Assembly (NCBI RefSeq): GCF_900100335.1
Contig: NZ_FNFE01000006.1
Coordinates: 1-64,000 of the forward strand
Length of the DNA stretch: 64,000 nucleotides
DNA from: Natronorubrum texcoconense
GTDB lineage: Archaea > Halobacteriota > Halobacteria > Halobacteriales > Natrialbaceae
Reading direction: 5' to 3'
Notes under the pieces: model-generated
What the model was told of the DNA's origin: nothing
What the model saw: only the letters and a program-made list of their open reading frames with translations
The model's database searches: none
Shown: positions 1-7,956 of the stretch, piece after piece
Numbering within the stretch: the first letter of the stretch is position 1
Layout of the letters: each line of letters starts with the position of its first letter
Made by a program: the position numbers and the translations under genes

Positions 1-329
1 GAGACACTACCCGCCGTTCCGACGTAGTACGAGCGCGTCCATTTGATACGGTCGTCGTATCGCTGATTGTAGTACCGCGCGGAGATGCCCTTTAGCCAAT
101 TGACGAGCAACGACGGTTCGTTGCGCGGCGGACTTCCCACGAACAGGTGTACGTGGTCGGGCATGATTTCGACCTCTACGAGTTCGAGGTCTTTGTCGTC
201 GCATATCTCCGCGAAGATGGTTTTGAGACGTTCTTTGGTTGCGCCCATCAGACGTGGCTCCCGGTACTTCGGGATGAACACTATGTGGTAGTAGAGTTCG
301 TATTTCGCGTGACGGGTACTCTTTACCAT
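1..329 (-). CDS. tnpA: IS200/IS605-type transposase TnpA, C-terminus beyond window
   Basis: Y1-type HUH single-strand transposase. Translation from the ATG at 329 gives an N-terminus typical of the family ([14 protein letters not shown]), followed by the metal-binding HUH signature PDHVHLF at about residues 58-64 and the conserved SYYVGTAG near the window edge. The catalytic tyrosine helix normally follows this block, so it lies outside. About 109 of the expected ~130-140 residues are visible. An accessory tnpB/IscB-type gene may lie further left, but that cannot be seen. The identification is firm from the HUH motif and overall pattern; whether the element is intact cannot be judged. Confidence 0.93.
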   Translation of the reverse strand, partial: MVKSTRHAKYELYYHIVFIPKYREPRLMGATKERLKTIFAEICDDKDLELVEVEIMPDHVHLFVGSPPRNEPSLLVNWLKGISARYYNQRYDDRIKWTRSYYVGTAGSV

Positions 330-460
330 CTATGCATACTATAATCAGATTGATACTTAAACGTGCCGACAGAACCCCGGCAGTGCTTTCGGCGGCGGAA
401 GATTAACGAGAATTACGGCGCGTATCCCCGCCCTGAAGGGCGAGGCTTTGCGCCTGTTTC
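330..460 (-). mobile_element. Putative end of the IS200/IS605 element with a subterminal hairpin
   Basis: Upstream of tnpA (to the right, since the gene is on the minus strand) is a short hairpin at 429-442 (CGCCC-TGAA-GGGCG) with GAGGC after it. Family members carry imperfect hairpins near each end, which TnpA recognises as single strands, so this is a good candidate for the element end. The exact boundary is not determinable, because these elements make no target duplication and have no terminal inverted repeats. The stretch 460-653 holds nothing recognisable. Confidence 0.5.
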
Positions 461-653
461 ACGTAACGTGGTTGCGACCGGTCCGATCGGGTTCTCGTTC
501 ACTCGGTAGCGATCCACTGTCCCAGCTGCTTCGAACCGGCGACGATCCTCGAGTCGCGGACGGGACCTCGAGGCCGTCGCTTCGAAAGGTTATTTGTCGG
601 GAAGAGAAACGTCGAAGGTGACGAGTTGGGTTCGCCCGTCGTCGTTCAGCCCT

Positions 654-1370
654 ATGCTATCACAGATCGCTTTGGATCGCTCCGTCGGCGTGACCGAATA
701 CATCCGAGACGTCCTCCCGGAGTGGTCGGTCCAGCTTTTCGAACTCGCGGCGCTGTTGGGTGACGAACTCGTCGTCGTCGGCGTGTTACTGGTGTTCGTC
801 ACCGCTGACGTCTACCGATCCGTTCGGCGGGGCTCCGACCGGCTCGTCTCGGATCGCGTCGCGTTCGTCTCGGCCGTCGTCCTCGGCGGGCTGGCGCTGA
901 CGCTCGTGGTGAAGACGACGCTCGGATTCCCGCGACCGCCCGAATCGTTGCAGGCGGTCCCGCGCGAGGGAGACGGGTTTCCGAGCGGGCACACGATGGC
1001 GGCCACCGTACTCTGGGGTGCACTTGCGCTCTGGGGAGCGCGATTTACCGGTCGCCAGCGGTTCGGTCTGGCCGCGGTACTGGTGGGACTCGTCGGCTTC
1101 TCCCGGCTCGCACTCGGCGTCCACTACCTCGTCGACGTGCTCGCGTCGGTCGGATTGGGGATCGGTTATCTCGTTCTCGCAGCGGCAGTCACCGGCCGCG
1201 AGCCCAGGTTGGCGTTCGCCGGCGCGGCGGTGCTCGGCGGCGTCGCGGTGCTTTCGACCGGCGGCGACGCCGACGGCTGGCTGGCGTTCGTCGGCTGCGT
1301 CGGCGGGGCGGTCGGCTGGTGGCTCACGACCCTCCCATCGGTTCGGGCGGCCTGGCAATCGGTCACGTAA
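654..1370 (+). CDS. PAP2-superfamily membrane phosphatase
   Basis: Integral membrane phosphatase of the PAP2 / type 2 phosphatidic acid phosphatase family (238 aa). All three signature motifs are visible: KTTLGFPRP (K87 to R94-P95), PSGH (110-113, with the catalytic-cycle His) and SRLALGVHYLVD (150-161, with the nucleophilic His). About five hydrophobic segments surround them. Such enzymes dephosphorylate lipid phosphates or polyprenyl pyrophosphates at the membrane; which substrate is used here is unknown. An in-frame ATG at 594 would add 20 unconserved residues, so the start at 654 is preferred. It is monocistronic, with a long non-coding stretch following. Confidence 0.88.
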   Translation: MLSQIALDRSVGVTEYIRDVLPEWSVQLFELAALLGDELVVVGVLLVFVTADVYRSVRRGSDRLVSDRVAFVSAVVLGGLALTLVVKTTLGFPRPPESLQAVPREGDGFPSGHTMAATVLWGALALWGARFTGRQRFGLAAVLVGLVGFSRLALGVHYLVDVLASVGLGIGYLVLAAAVTGREPRLAFAGAAVLGGVAVLSTGGDADGWLAFVGCVGGAVGWWLTTLPSVRAAWQSVT

Positions 1371-2015
1371 CGTCTTTTGCGCCGTCGACCGGCTCTCCAC
1401 CGCCCGACTGCTGTGCGGAACGCGGCGACCAGATCGTCGCGCTGGCGGGTGAGGACTCTCGAGGACGGTGTCGTCGAAACCCGAAGCGACCACTGGCGAA
1501 ACCCGGCGACCGTCGGCGGAATGCGCCGAGGTCAGTAACGGAAACTGGAGCGAACAGAGCGACGACTGGGTATTCGTCGCCGCTCACCGGATCCGAATCG
1601 GTACTCGAGACGACCACCGCCGAGCCGGCAGCGAACGGACCGTGGTGACGACGGGGCGCTACCGGCAACGCTGGTGAGTCCGTTCTCAGGAGCTGAAAGT
1701 CACCGCGAGTAACCAGTCCAATACGGTCCGGCGAGTCGTATCGATCCGCAGTGAGATCGCGTTCACACCGATCACGTACTGCGGTTTCAAAATGTTATCG
1801 CGGTGAGCTCCGGTCGGAGTCGATCGACCGCTGACCCGGCGTGAAAACACCCTCGTGCCGGGCGGAAGGGACCGCCAATAGATCTCTAGCCGGCTTCTTA
1901 TTCAGGGCAACCAACAGATAACAAAGACCATCTTCGGGATAGACTGGTTTGCGTCGCAGACATTCAGCGGCGAAAGACCCTCACAGGTCGTTTCAAAGCT
2001 GATGCGACAATAACC
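1371..2015. other. Intergenic stretch, no gene seen
   Basis: About 645 bases between the phosphatase and the large surface protein. Open frames here have arginine-rich, low-complexity translations and no family resemblance. The last ~130 bases become less GC-rich and presumably hold the promoter of the following gene, but I cannot pick a convincing TATA box. Confidence 0.5.
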
Positions 2016-3860
2016 ATGAACAGACGATCACAGCTTACGACAGTATTCGTCGCCCTGATGGTCGCCATCTCGATGGTCGGGATGGCCGGCACCGTGGGCG
2101 CGAACGGGAGTATGGATTCGGATCGAACAGTGCACACGATGGAGAACGGGGAGGACGTCTATCTCGTCTTCGGCGTCGACCTCGGCGATCAATCGGTCGA
2201 GGAGTTTATTGACGATCACGTGACGGACAACCCTGGTGAACCCGCAGCTGACCAGGACACCGTCTCCGAAGTGATCCAGTACCAGGACGTTGGCCAAGTT
2301 AACATCAACGAACAAGGTGAAGCCGTCGCCATCGCGATGGACGGCGGCGAGGCCACGGCCATTCAGGAAGCGAACCAGCAGAACGCGAACACCCAGGAGG
2401 GTGCCGCGTCCGCGGACAACAACGCAGGTGTCAGCCAGGAGACGACCATCGAAGAAGTCGGTGACGTCTTCGTGGTCATGGGCGACGAGAACGGCCAGGA
2501 GTACAACGGCTGGGGCGCCGTTGACGAGGACGGTGAGACGACCGTCAGCCAGGACGCCGAAGCCTCCGTCAGCCAGGCCCAGGCAGTCAACCAGGCGAAC
2601 ATCGTCCAGAACAACACCGCACTCGCGTTCGCGGAGAACGGTAGCGAGGCGACCGCGGTGCAGATGACCGAGCAGTCCAACATCAACCTCCAGGAAGGCT
2701 ACGCAAGCGCGACGAACGTCTACGGCGCCGACCTCGAGGGCGACAAGGACCTCCACGACGAACACAAGAAGTACGACGGTGACAGCACGGCTCCGAGCGC
2801 GGAGCAGGACGCTGACGCATCCGTCGAACAGGCCCAAGAGATCGAGCAGGTAAACAGCATCGAGATGGGCAGCGCGATCGCGATCGCAGTCGGTGAGGAC
2901 TCCTCCGCGACCGCCGTCCAGATCACCGACCAGACCAACCTGAACGAACAGCTCGGAACCGCCGAAGCCATGAACGTCCTGATGGACTCCGCGGGGATGC
3001 ACGTCGCAACCGCGAGCGCCGACGGCGCGACCGATGTCGTGACCCAGGACGCCGACGAAGAGTACAGCGACACCGAACTGAAAGGCGATGAGGCCAGCGA
3101 CGTCGGCCAGACCGCCGAAGCGAACGTCACGCAGTACCAGAGCGTCGAGCAGGTGAACATCAACCTCGACAGCTCGGCCCAGGCGATCGCCACGGACGGC
3201 AGCACGGCCGAAGCCGTTCAGCTGACCTTCCAGCAGAACGTCAACGCGCAGATCGGCTCCGCCGAAGCGCTGAACGTCTTCCTGGAAGACGAGGAGATCG
3301 ACTACGACGAGGCGAAGGACCAGTACGAGGGTGCCATCAAGACCTCGACGACGACCGCGATGGTCAACGGTGACGGCCTCGCCGACGCCAACAGCACGAC
3401 CTTCGACTACGACGGCGACAACGAGCAGCTCAACGACGTTGAGCAGTACTCGAGCGCCGACGTCGAACAGAGCCAGGAAGTCGCACAGACCAACCTGCAG
3501 TCGAACAACGCGCTCGCGATCGCCGAAGACGAGGGCGACGCCTTCGCGTTCCAGATGACGATGCAGGAGAACGAGAACGTCCAGTTCACGTCCGCTGAAT
3601 CGGCGACCGTCGCCGAAGGCGCAGTCGGCGACGACGCCGACGAGGACGAGGACGCGAAGGACCACGACGATGACGAGAAGAAGACCGACGACGATGCGGA
3701 CAAGACTGACGACGATGATAAGTCCACCATCGAAGCGAACGAGTCCGACGCCGATGACGACGAGCAGAAGAAAGAGGACGACTCCGTGCCCGGCTTCGGT
3801 GTCGTCGTCGCACTCGTCGCAGTGCTCGCCGCCGCGATGTTCGCCCGATTCGAACACTGA
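2016..3860 (+). CDS. Repetitive Q/N-rich secreted surface protein with PGF-CTERM-like anchor
   Basis: 614-residue acidic exported protein of unrecognised function. Residues 1-29 form a signal peptide (hydrophobic core VFVALMVAISMVGMAGTVGA). Five homologous blocks of ~55 residues follow, at about 83-138, 177-235, 264-323, 365-421 and 477-531. Each shows Q-x3-(V/E)-x-Q-(V/A/T)-N-x(I/L), then an A-rich strand such as AIAMDGGEATAIQ, then Q-x-N-x-N-x-Q-x-G-x-A-x-A. Spacers are acidic. A long Asp/Glu/Lys linker (about 540-588) precedes VPGFGVVVALVAVLAAAMF, a PGF-CTERM-like sorting signal (archaeosortase processing and lipid anchoring). The regular Q/N and small-residue spacing suggests a beta-solenoid or curli-like fold; that is inference. 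Start: ATG followed by an Arg-containing n-region. Confidence 0.85.
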   Translation: MNRRSQLTTVFVALMVAISMVGMAGTVGANGSMDSDRTVHTMENGEDVYLVFGVDLGDQSVEEFIDDHVTDNPGEPAADQDTVSEVIQYQDVGQVNINEQGEAVAIAMDGGEATAIQEANQQNANTQEGAASADNNAGVSQETTIEEVGDVFVVMGDENGQEYNGWGAVDEDGETTVSQDAEASVSQAQAVNQANIVQNNTALAFAENGSEATAVQMTEQSNINLQEGYASATNVYGADLEGDKDLHDEHKKYDGDSTAPSAEQDADASVEQAQEIEQVNSIEMGSAIAIAVGEDSSATAVQITDQTNLNEQLGTAEAMNVLMDSAGMHVATASADGATDVVTQDADEEYSDTELKGDEASDVGQTAEANVTQYQSVEQVNINLDSSAQAIATDGSTAEAVQLTFQQNVNAQIGSAEALNVFLEDEEIDYDEAKDQYEGAIKTSTTTAMVNGDGLADANSTTFDYDGDNEQLNDVEQYSSADVEQSQEVAQTNLQSNNALAIAEDEGDAFAFQMTMQENENVQFTSAESATVAEGAVGDDADEDEDAKDHDDDEKKTDDDADKTDDDDKSTIEANESDADDDEQKKEDDSVPGFGVVVALVAVLAAAMFARFEH

Positions 3861-4054
3861 GCACCGCTCGCGAGTAATTAGCTCCGGTCGGAATTGACCG
3901 CGAGATTCGGCGATTCAATTTCAGCGATTCATTTTCTCTGCGCTCACTACCTCCGAGAGCGGTGCCACACGTATGGCAACGGCTCGGGTACGAGCTGTCA
4001 GTGTACACTCGGTACGTATATAATACAGCTACAGACGACAGTGTCCGCGACCGC

Positions 4055-4825
4055 TCACTCGAGCGTCTCGTCGGCCGCCGAGGCGTCGATATCGTCGTCC
4101 GCGTCCCGATGTTCCGCGAGCGCTTCGTCGATCGTCAACTCGCCCGCGGCGACCCGACGCGCCAGCAACTCGTCGATCGCCCGATTCTCCTCGCTCCGCT
4201 CGCGCGAACGATCCTTGATCACCTGGAGCTCGCCCGCGGTCGGCTCGATCTCGCGCGTGTCGACCACCTCGCCCTCGAGGCGCGCGATGTTCACCGCCGC
4301 CAGCACGTCCCCCATCCCCCTCGAGCCCGTACCGAGGTACGGCGTCGTCCCCGTCTCGTCGACGAGTTCGACCGTGACGTCCTCGAGGTCGTTGACGAGT
4401 TTTGCGCTCTCGAGGCGAGAGCCGTCGCCGATGCGGACGACGGGCGAGGTCGCCTCGTCGGCTTCGCGCTGAATCACGTCTACGGCGTCGGAGATGGGGA
4501 CTTGAAAGGCCGCGACGATCATCTCTCCCGCGAGGATGGCGATGCCGGGTTTGCGGCCCGGATCGACGCCGATGATGGTTCGGCCTCCCTCCCCTCGAAC
4601 CGCCGTCAGCGCCTGGTCGACGGTGCGTCTGGGGTCGTCCGGGTCGGCGACGATCGTCGTCACGCCCGCGAAGGCGTCGGCGTTGTCGGCGCCGGTGACG
4701 ACGACCGTCGTGTGTTCGGGCAGCTCGGCGTCGGGTTCGATGGTCGTGAACTCGGAGCCGCGATCCCGCAGTTCGTTGACGACGCCGTGGTACACCTCGA
4801 AATCTGACGTGGCGACGACGATCAC
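4055..4825 (-). CDS. Conserved haloarchaeal protein with RuvC/YqgF-like RNase H fold
   Basis: 256-residue protein of unknown role. The core motif IIGVDPGRKPGIAIL (about 84-98) has the Asp-x-Gly first strand of the RuvC/YqgF RNase H-like fold. A second acidic site may lie in RIGDGSR or in the segment ending GTGSRGMGDVLAAVNIA. Residues 1-75 form a separate alpha/beta domain, and the C-terminus (about 205-256) is helical and highly charged. I infer a nuclease-like or nucleotide-binding fold; catalytic competence is not shown. The ATG at 4825 is the first good start. Its upstream side faces a dispersed repeat region. Confidence 0.65.
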   Translation of the reverse strand: MIVVATSDFEVYHGVVNELRDRGSEFTTIEPDAELPEHTTVVVTGADNADAFAGVTTIVADPDDPRRTVDQALTAVRGEGGRTIIGVDPGRKPGIAILAGEMIVAAFQVPISDAVDVIQREADEATSPVVRIGDGSRLESAKLVNDLEDVTVELVDETGTTPYLGTGSRGMGDVLAAVNIARLEGEVVDTREIEPTAGELQVIKDRSRERSEENRAIDELLARRVAAGELTIDEALAEHRDADDDIDASAADETLE

Positions 4826-4887
4826 GTGTCGGTGTTGGTCTCGAGCGTGAATAAACGTGTGTCAATTTGGCCCGAGAAGCCGCCGTT

Positions 4888-5130
4888 GCGGTGGCGCGCG
4901 CTGTCGATCGTGTCCGAGCGAAGCGAGGTTCGAGCGGAGTGAGAACCTCGGAAAGAGAACGGTGAACGGAGTGAACCGTGAGCGACAGCGAGGGCCGATC
5001 GCCTACACTGTGCGAGGACGTCGCGAGTAACACGAGCGACTGCGTGGAAGACGCGAAGCGTCTTCCTATGAATGAGCGAACAGCGTGAGCGAATCGGCTG
5101 GGGAGGGCGTGGAAATCCCTGTTGCCAGTA
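4888..5130 (+). repeat. Dispersed intergenic stem-loop element, copy A
   Basis: Copy A begins with GCGGTGGCGCGCGCTG (4888-4903) and ends with the block GAGCGAATCGGCTGGGGAGG (5087-5106) plus GTTGCCAGT. Between them is an enlarged stem-loop: GCTGTCG (4900-4906) pairs with CGACAGC (4983-4989). Nested inside are GAGGTTC/GAACCTC (4925-4931/4943-4949) and ACGGT/ACCGT hairpins. A further hairpin with a GAA loop lies at 5047-5065. The same conserved blocks occur at 5244-5378 (inverted), 46547-46682 and 63127-63225. Confidence 0.7.
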
Positions 5131-5243
5131 ACTGTAGAGCGACCGCCGTCGCTGTCAGTGATCGATACGCGTGCGCATTCTGTTCACTTTGGGCGGCCAG
5201 CCGTGACTCGAGAGAACGAAGAAAGCGGAGTTTCCTGCGACTC

Positions 5244-5378
5244 GTGGCGGCTAGGGTTGCCACATCCTCCCCAGCCGATTCGCTCACTCCCCGTGGTCGT
5301 TCGCTCATCCCTCGCACGGCAACGGACCGCGTCTCACTTCACGTTCGCCGCGGTCCGGCGCGCGCCACCGCACGTGGG
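5244..5378 (-). repeat. Dispersed intergenic stem-loop element, copy B (inverted to copy A)
   Basis: Read on the minus strand: CCACGTGCGGTGGCGCGCGC at 5378, a hairpin GGACCGCG/CGCGGTCC (5349-5356 with 5324-5331), then CGTGCGAGGGATGAG, then GAGCGAATCGGCTGGGGAGG and GTGGCAACCCTAGCCGCCA. It faces copy A, so the two form a large inverted pair across 4888-5378 immediately upstream of radB. It is closest in sequence to copy C (46.6 kb), although the hairpin arms differ. Confidence 0.72.
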
Positions 5379-5512
5379 TTGATCGGTCCGAAGAGGGTGT
5401 GGACGATCTGCGAGGCACTCGAGTCCGCTCGAAACCCGCTTCCGGATCGGCGAGTCGGCCGATCACCGACGTATTCCGGGGGCTTTTTGCACGCTTCCTG
5501 CCAACTCGAACC

Positions 5513-6220
5513 GTGAACGACGAGGCGATCCCGACCGGCTGTGCCCCGGTCGACGAGTTACTCGGTGGGGGATTCGAACGCGGGACCGTCACGCAGGTGT
5601 ACGGCCCGCCGGCCGCAGGGAAAACGAACCTCGCGCTCTCGGCGGCGGTCGAGACGGCCGCGGACGACGGCACCGCCGTCTACATCGACACCGAAGGCGT
5701 CTCGGTCGACCGCTTTCAACAATTGCTCACCGCGCGCGTCGGCGAGGACGACGTCGAGGCCGTCGCCTCCCGGATCGTCGTCGAGGACGCGCTGGACTTC
5801 GAGGAGCAGTCCGAGGCCGTCCGCGACGCCGAGGAGTTCGCCGAGCGCGCCGACCTGATCGTCCTCGACAGCGCGACCGGCTTCTACCGACTCGAGCGAA
5901 CCGGCGACAGCGACGACGGCGAGGCGCTTCGCGGCGTCGCCCGACAGGTGACCCACCTGCTCTCGCTCGCCCGAAAACACGACCTCGCGGTCGTCCTGAC
6001 GAACCAGGTGTTCGCGGATCCCGAGGCAGACCGCACGCGCGCGCTCGGTGGCAATACCTTAGAGCACTGGACCGGCGTCGTCCTCCGCCTCGAGCGATTC
6101 CGCGGCGGCAACCGGCGAGCCACGCTCGAGAAACACCGATCGAAGGCGGTGGGCGAGTCCGTCCAGTTCCGAATCACGGATTCGGGACTCGAGGGTGGCG
6201 ACGACTCGAGTCGGTTGTAG
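5513..6220 (+). CDS. radB: DNA repair and recombination protein RadB
   Basis: RecA-fold paralogue of RadA that modulates archaeal homologous recombination. The 235-residue length fits the family. Visible features are TGCAPVDELLGGG (8-20), Walker A GPPAAGKT (31-38), a Walker B strand LIVLDSATGFYRLE (about 110-123), and VVLTNQVF followed by the conserved ALGGNTLEHW. The N-terminal helix-hairpin-helix domain of RadA is absent, as expected for RadB. The GTG at 5513 starts exactly at the conserved N-terminus; an ATG at 5399 would add 38 unconserved residues read from repeat-flanking DNA and is rejected. The gene stands alone, with a repeat pair upstream. Confidence 0.92.
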   Translation: MNDEAIPTGCAPVDELLGGGFERGTVTQVYGPPAAGKTNLALSAAVETAADDGTAVYIDTEGVSVDRFQQLLTARVGEDDVEAVASRIVVEDALDFEEQSEAVRDAEEFAERADLIVLDSATGFYRLERTGDSDDGEALRGVARQVTHLLSLARKHDLAVVLTNQVFADPEADRTRALGGNTLEHWTGVVLRLERFRGGNRRATLEKHRSKAVGESVQFRITDSGLEGGDDSSRL

Positions 6221-6288
6221 GACGGCGCACTCGCTGGCGCGTTCGGTAGCCAGCAGCAAAAAATCGTAAAATCGAGCAGTCGGTACGT

Positions 6289-7446
6289 TTACAGCTCGTT
6301 CAGCTTCCGGAGGAGCTGCCCGCGGTACTCCTCGTCGCTGGTGACGCCTTTGACCTCCAAGACGTTGCGCTCGAGTTTGTCGATGGCGACGCGGAAGGCG
6401 TTCTCGGCGCCGTAGCCCTCGCCGGTGCCGGCGACCTGGCCCTTGTTGGTCCGAAGGCGGATCTGACACTGGACGAGGTGCGTGCCGCGGAGTTTCTCGT
6501 TGTGCTCGTGGAACCGCACGTGAGCGTGCATCACCTGCATGTCGGCGTACTTGTCGGCGACCTCCTCGATGCTCTGGACGATCGACTCCCGGGTGATGGT
6601 GTCGAGCATCGAGATGTTGGTGATCTGGACGTCCATGTGCTCCTCCTCGGTGAACGTGAGCGCGCGCAGGATGTCGGTCTTGGTGATGACGCCGATGACG
6701 ACGCGGTCGTCGTCCTCGGGGGTGACCATCAGACCGGCGTAGTCCTTCTCGAGCATCGTTTCGACGGCTTCCTTGGCCGTCACGTCGAGCGTCGTAGTCT
6801 CGACGGGGCTGTTCATGATGTCGTAGACGGGGACGTCGAGCAGCCGCTGGGAGTCACCGACGCGGTCGCCCGTCGTCGTCGTGTGGTTCTCTCGGATGAC
6901 GAAGTCAGCGATGTCGTGGGTGGTCACGACGCCGGTGAGAAAGCCGTTCTCGTTGAGGACGGGGAGCCGAGAGATGCCGTTCTCTCGCAGGTAGTTGATC
7001 GCCTTGCCGATCCCGTCGTCCTCCTGTAAGGTAACCGGATCGTCGGTGTAGATGTCCTCGACGGAGAGCGCGTCCAGGTTCTCGAGGACGGCCTCGAGGA
7101 TTGCGTCGTCGGTGATCACGCCCCAGAGCTCGTCGTGTTCGAACACGGGCGCGACCTTCGAGTTACTCTCGATCAGCAGACGTGCGGTCTCCCGGACGTT
7201 CTCCTCGCGGTCGATTTTCGGTGCCGGATCGTTTCGACTCGGTTTGATCAGCGCCGCCACCTTCGCGTCGTCTTCGACGTGTGACTGGAGGACCTCCCGC
7301 TCGCTGATGACGCCCTCGTACGCCCCGTCGTCCGTGACGATAATTCCCTTGGGGTTGCCGTTCTCGAACGTAGAACGAACCTTCCCCATACGCTGCCCGA
7401 CGTCGACTTCGATGTAGTCCCTGGTGGCGATATCAGCGATATTCAT
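6289..7446 (-). CDS. Four-CBS protein with C-terminal ribosome-hibernation-factor-like domain
   Basis: 385-residue cytosolic protein. Four CBS modules occupy about 5-60, 72-128, 137-190 and 215-275, shown by repeated GIIVTDDG, GVITDD, SRLPVLNENG and VIGVITKTDIL strands; such modules usually bind adenine nucleotides. The last ~100 residues (about 285-380) follow the HPF/RaiA (S30AE) pattern: VQITN, VADKYADMQVMHAHVRFHEH, IRLRTNKGQ, GEGY and AFRVAIDKLER. I infer a nucleotide-sensing factor acting on ribosomes, plausibly in dormancy; the link is from sequence pattern only. The ATG at 7446 is chosen over an upstream ATG at 7485 because MNIADIATRDYIEV is the typical family start. Confidence 0.82.
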   Translation of the reverse strand: MNIADIATRDYIEVDVGQRMGKVRSTFENGNPKGIIVTDDGAYEGVISEREVLQSHVEDDAKVAALIKPSRNDPAPKIDREENVRETARLLIESNSKVAPVFEHDELWGVITDDAILEAVLENLDALSVEDIYTDDPVTLQEDDGIGKAINYLRENGISRLPVLNENGFLTGVVTTHDIADFVIRENHTTTTGDRVGDSQRLLDVPVYDIMNSPVETTTLDVTAKEAVETMLEKDYAGLMVTPEDDDRVVIGVITKTDILRALTFTEEEHMDVQITNISMLDTITRESIVQSIEEVADKYADMQVMHAHVRFHEHNEKLRGTHLVQCQIRLRTNKGQVAGTGEGYGAENAFRVAIDKLERNVLEVKGVTSDEEYRGQLLRKLNEL

Positions 7447-7570
7447 CGTTCTATCAGAGTATACTGTCGCCGGGCTTTTGAACATACCGCACGTTTTGGC
7501 CGGGTGGAAACGAGGCCGCTAATCGACGCAGGGCCGATAGTTTTGGACATCGCGCCCGTAGAAACACGTA

Positions 7571-7873
7571 ATGGCACCCGACATCAGCGTGCTCGGTCGG
7601 TACACCTACCTCGCGACGGAACTGGTCTGGGGAAGCGTTGCCCTCGTATTACTCCATCGAGCGAACGCGCTCCGGAAGGCCGCCGTTACGATCCTCGCAC
7701 TGTACCCAATCGCCTACCTCTGGGACCGCTACACCCTCGCCGTCGGCGTCTTCGACATCAAGCTTCGGACCGGGATCGATATCGCGGGGATCCCGCTCGA
7801 GGAACACCTCTTCATGGCGGTCGTGCCCGGACTCGTCATCGGCTTCCACGAAACCATCTTCGGCGCGGAGTAA
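7571..7873 (+). CDS. Small lycopene cyclase-domain membrane protein
   Basis: 100-residue protein with two or three membrane segments (about 12-28, 36-54 and 78-92). The segment IAGIPLEEHLFMAVVPGLVIG carries the PxEE-type motif of the CrtYc/CrtYd/CarR lycopene cyclase domain. Full archaeal cyclases contain two such domains in ~230-270 residues, so this is a single-repeat relative. It might work as a homodimer or with a partner, or in another step of carotenoid or bacterioruberin biology; no carotenoid gene is adjacent. ATG at 7571. The domain is clear, the function is not. Confidence 0.75.
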   Translation: MAPDISVLGRYTYLATELVWGSVALVLLHRANALRKAAVTILALYPIAYLWDRYTLAVGVFDIKLRTGIDIAGIPLEEHLFMAVVPGLVIGFHETIFGAE

Positions 7874-7956
7874 TCGCCACCTACGCCGACGATTCGAGTG
7901 TCAGTCGCTGCAATGGACCACGACTGTCTTATCCCGCCCTCACAACCGTACGGACG

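Noticed and set aside
2028-3857. 609-codon open frame antisense to the repetitive surface protein
   Set aside because: It mirrors the plus-strand gene exactly and exists because high-GC codons rarely give stops on the opposite strand; composition is Val/Leu/Asp shadow-like and there is no signal or family.
1804-3893. 13-mer AGCTCCGGTCGGA on both sides of the surface-protein gene as possible insertion duplication
   Set aside because: A single short GC-rich match at unequal distances from the gene, with no inverted ends; chance is likely.
5399-5512. Upstream ATG start for radB
   Set aside because: The extra 38 residues are unconserved and read from repeat-flanking DNA; GTG at 5513 matches the family N-terminus.
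7504-7956. Long N-terminal extension of the CAP-domain gene
   Set aside because: It overlaps the lycopene cyclase-domain gene in another frame and is Arg-rich non-conserved sequence.
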